DNA of 64,000 nt from Oscillospiraceae bacterium (GTDB lineage Bacteria; Bacillota; Clostridia; Oscillospirales; Ruminococcaceae), in assembly GCA_018110925.1 (NCBI GenBank), contig JAGAZJ010000018.1, positions 1 through 64,000 on the forward strand, read 5' to 3'. Below, in pieces: positions 63,812 to 64,000 of the stretch (positions within the stretch are counted from its first letter, which is position 1; each line of letters starts with the position of its first letter). Below the pieces are notes generated by a model, which ran no database searches, was not told the DNA's origin, and saw only the letters and a program-made list of their open reading frames with translations. The position numbers were made by a program, and so were the translations under genes.

Positions 63812-64000
63812 ATGCTTTGCACTAACTGCAAAAAACGTGAAGCCATAATATTCATAACCTCGGTACAGGGAAATGAAAAGAAAAACGAGAGCCTGTGCCT
63901 TGTCTGCGCAAAGGAAAGAAACATACCGCAGGTAAAGGAATATATGGATCAGATGGGTATAAGCGATGACGAGATAGAGGAATTTGCAGATGCCATGAAC
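63812..64000 (+). CDS. N-terminal fragment of a probable Clp-type AAA+ ATPase
   Basis: Sixty-three residues are visible before the window ends. They begin MLCTNCKKREAIIFIT, then CLVCAKE and YMDQMGISDDEIEEF. The paired CxxC motifs form a zinc-binding start that I recall from Clp ATPases (ClpC-like) of Ruminococcus relatives, and that is also related to the McsA N terminus. Without the AAA domains the assignment stays tentative. The ATG at 63812 follows AAAGGATTGAAGTG, 17 bases after the CvpA stop. Confidence 0.55.
   Translation, partial: MLCTNCKKREAIIFITSVQGNEKKNESLCLVCAKERNIPQVKEYMDQMGISDDEIEEFADAMN

Overview
The window looks like a chromosomal segment of a plant-fibre-associated gut Clostridium-group bacterium, most likely a Ruminococcus-like member of the Oscillospiraceae. 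The basis is inference: low-GC Gram-positive style promoters (many TTGACA-17-TATAAT), strong AGGAGG-type ribosome sites, frequent GTG/TTG starts, GH95 and GH44 carbohydrate enzymes, an ECF transporter core next to truA, and the ruvCAB-glmM order. No rRNA, true tRNA, CRISPR array, phage or transposase gene was seen.

Layout. 1-4.1 kb: tail of an unknown gene, guaA (minus), and a receptor-GGDEF diguanylate cyclase. 4.6-18.4 kb: one long sugar-uptake operon with a modular solute-binding protein, two separate pairs of MalF/MalG-type permeases, an NHL/TPR surface protein, a Yip1 protein, a DUF5696 protein and a GH95 glycosidase. It has no ATPase gene. 18.4-22.3 kb: TM2 protein, polA and a rhomboid-like membrane protein. 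22.36-22.98 kb: a hairpin-bounded expression cassette carrying a frameshifted HIT gene. 23.0-26.0 kb: three tandem covarying RNA hairpin units followed by a Ro60/TROVE-like (DUF2828-type) vWA gene and rtcB, an apparent RNA-repair operon. 26.0-30.4 kb: orphan chemoreceptor, then arsR, a C_GCAxxG_C_C protein, a UPF0718 permease and a thioredoxin-like protein. 30.6-35.6 kb: two-component system driving an ABC/FtsX exporter. 35.73-36.74 kb: a second cassette with the same shell but a different cargo (CPBP protease). 36.8-42.7 kb: a PadR-controlled operon (ABC-2 exporter, CPBP, DUF2812, small membrane proteins) read on the minus strand from a repeat-rich operator. 42.8-48.5 kb: GIY-YIG protein, small kinase, MarR-flavodoxin pair and a McrBC restriction system. 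48.5-52.7 kb: zinc-ribbon protein, a wall-anchored GH44-like protein lacking its catalytic acid, and Mrp. 52.8-64 kb: housekeeping run ruvC-ruvA-ruvB-glmM-methyltransferase-ecfA1-membrane protein-ecfA2-ecfT-truA-DUF5711-CvpA-Clp ATPase (cut by the window end).

The two most unusual signals are (i) the pair of cassettes at 22357-22984 and 35731-36735, which share terminal inverted repeats, end hairpins, a perfect promoter, leader and 3' region but carry unrelated genes, and (ii) the tandem, compensatorily changing hairpins at 23052-23219 in the leader of a Ro-like/RtcB operon, candidate Y-RNA-like or tRNA-mimic RNAs. Both are read directly from the sequence; their functions are inference.
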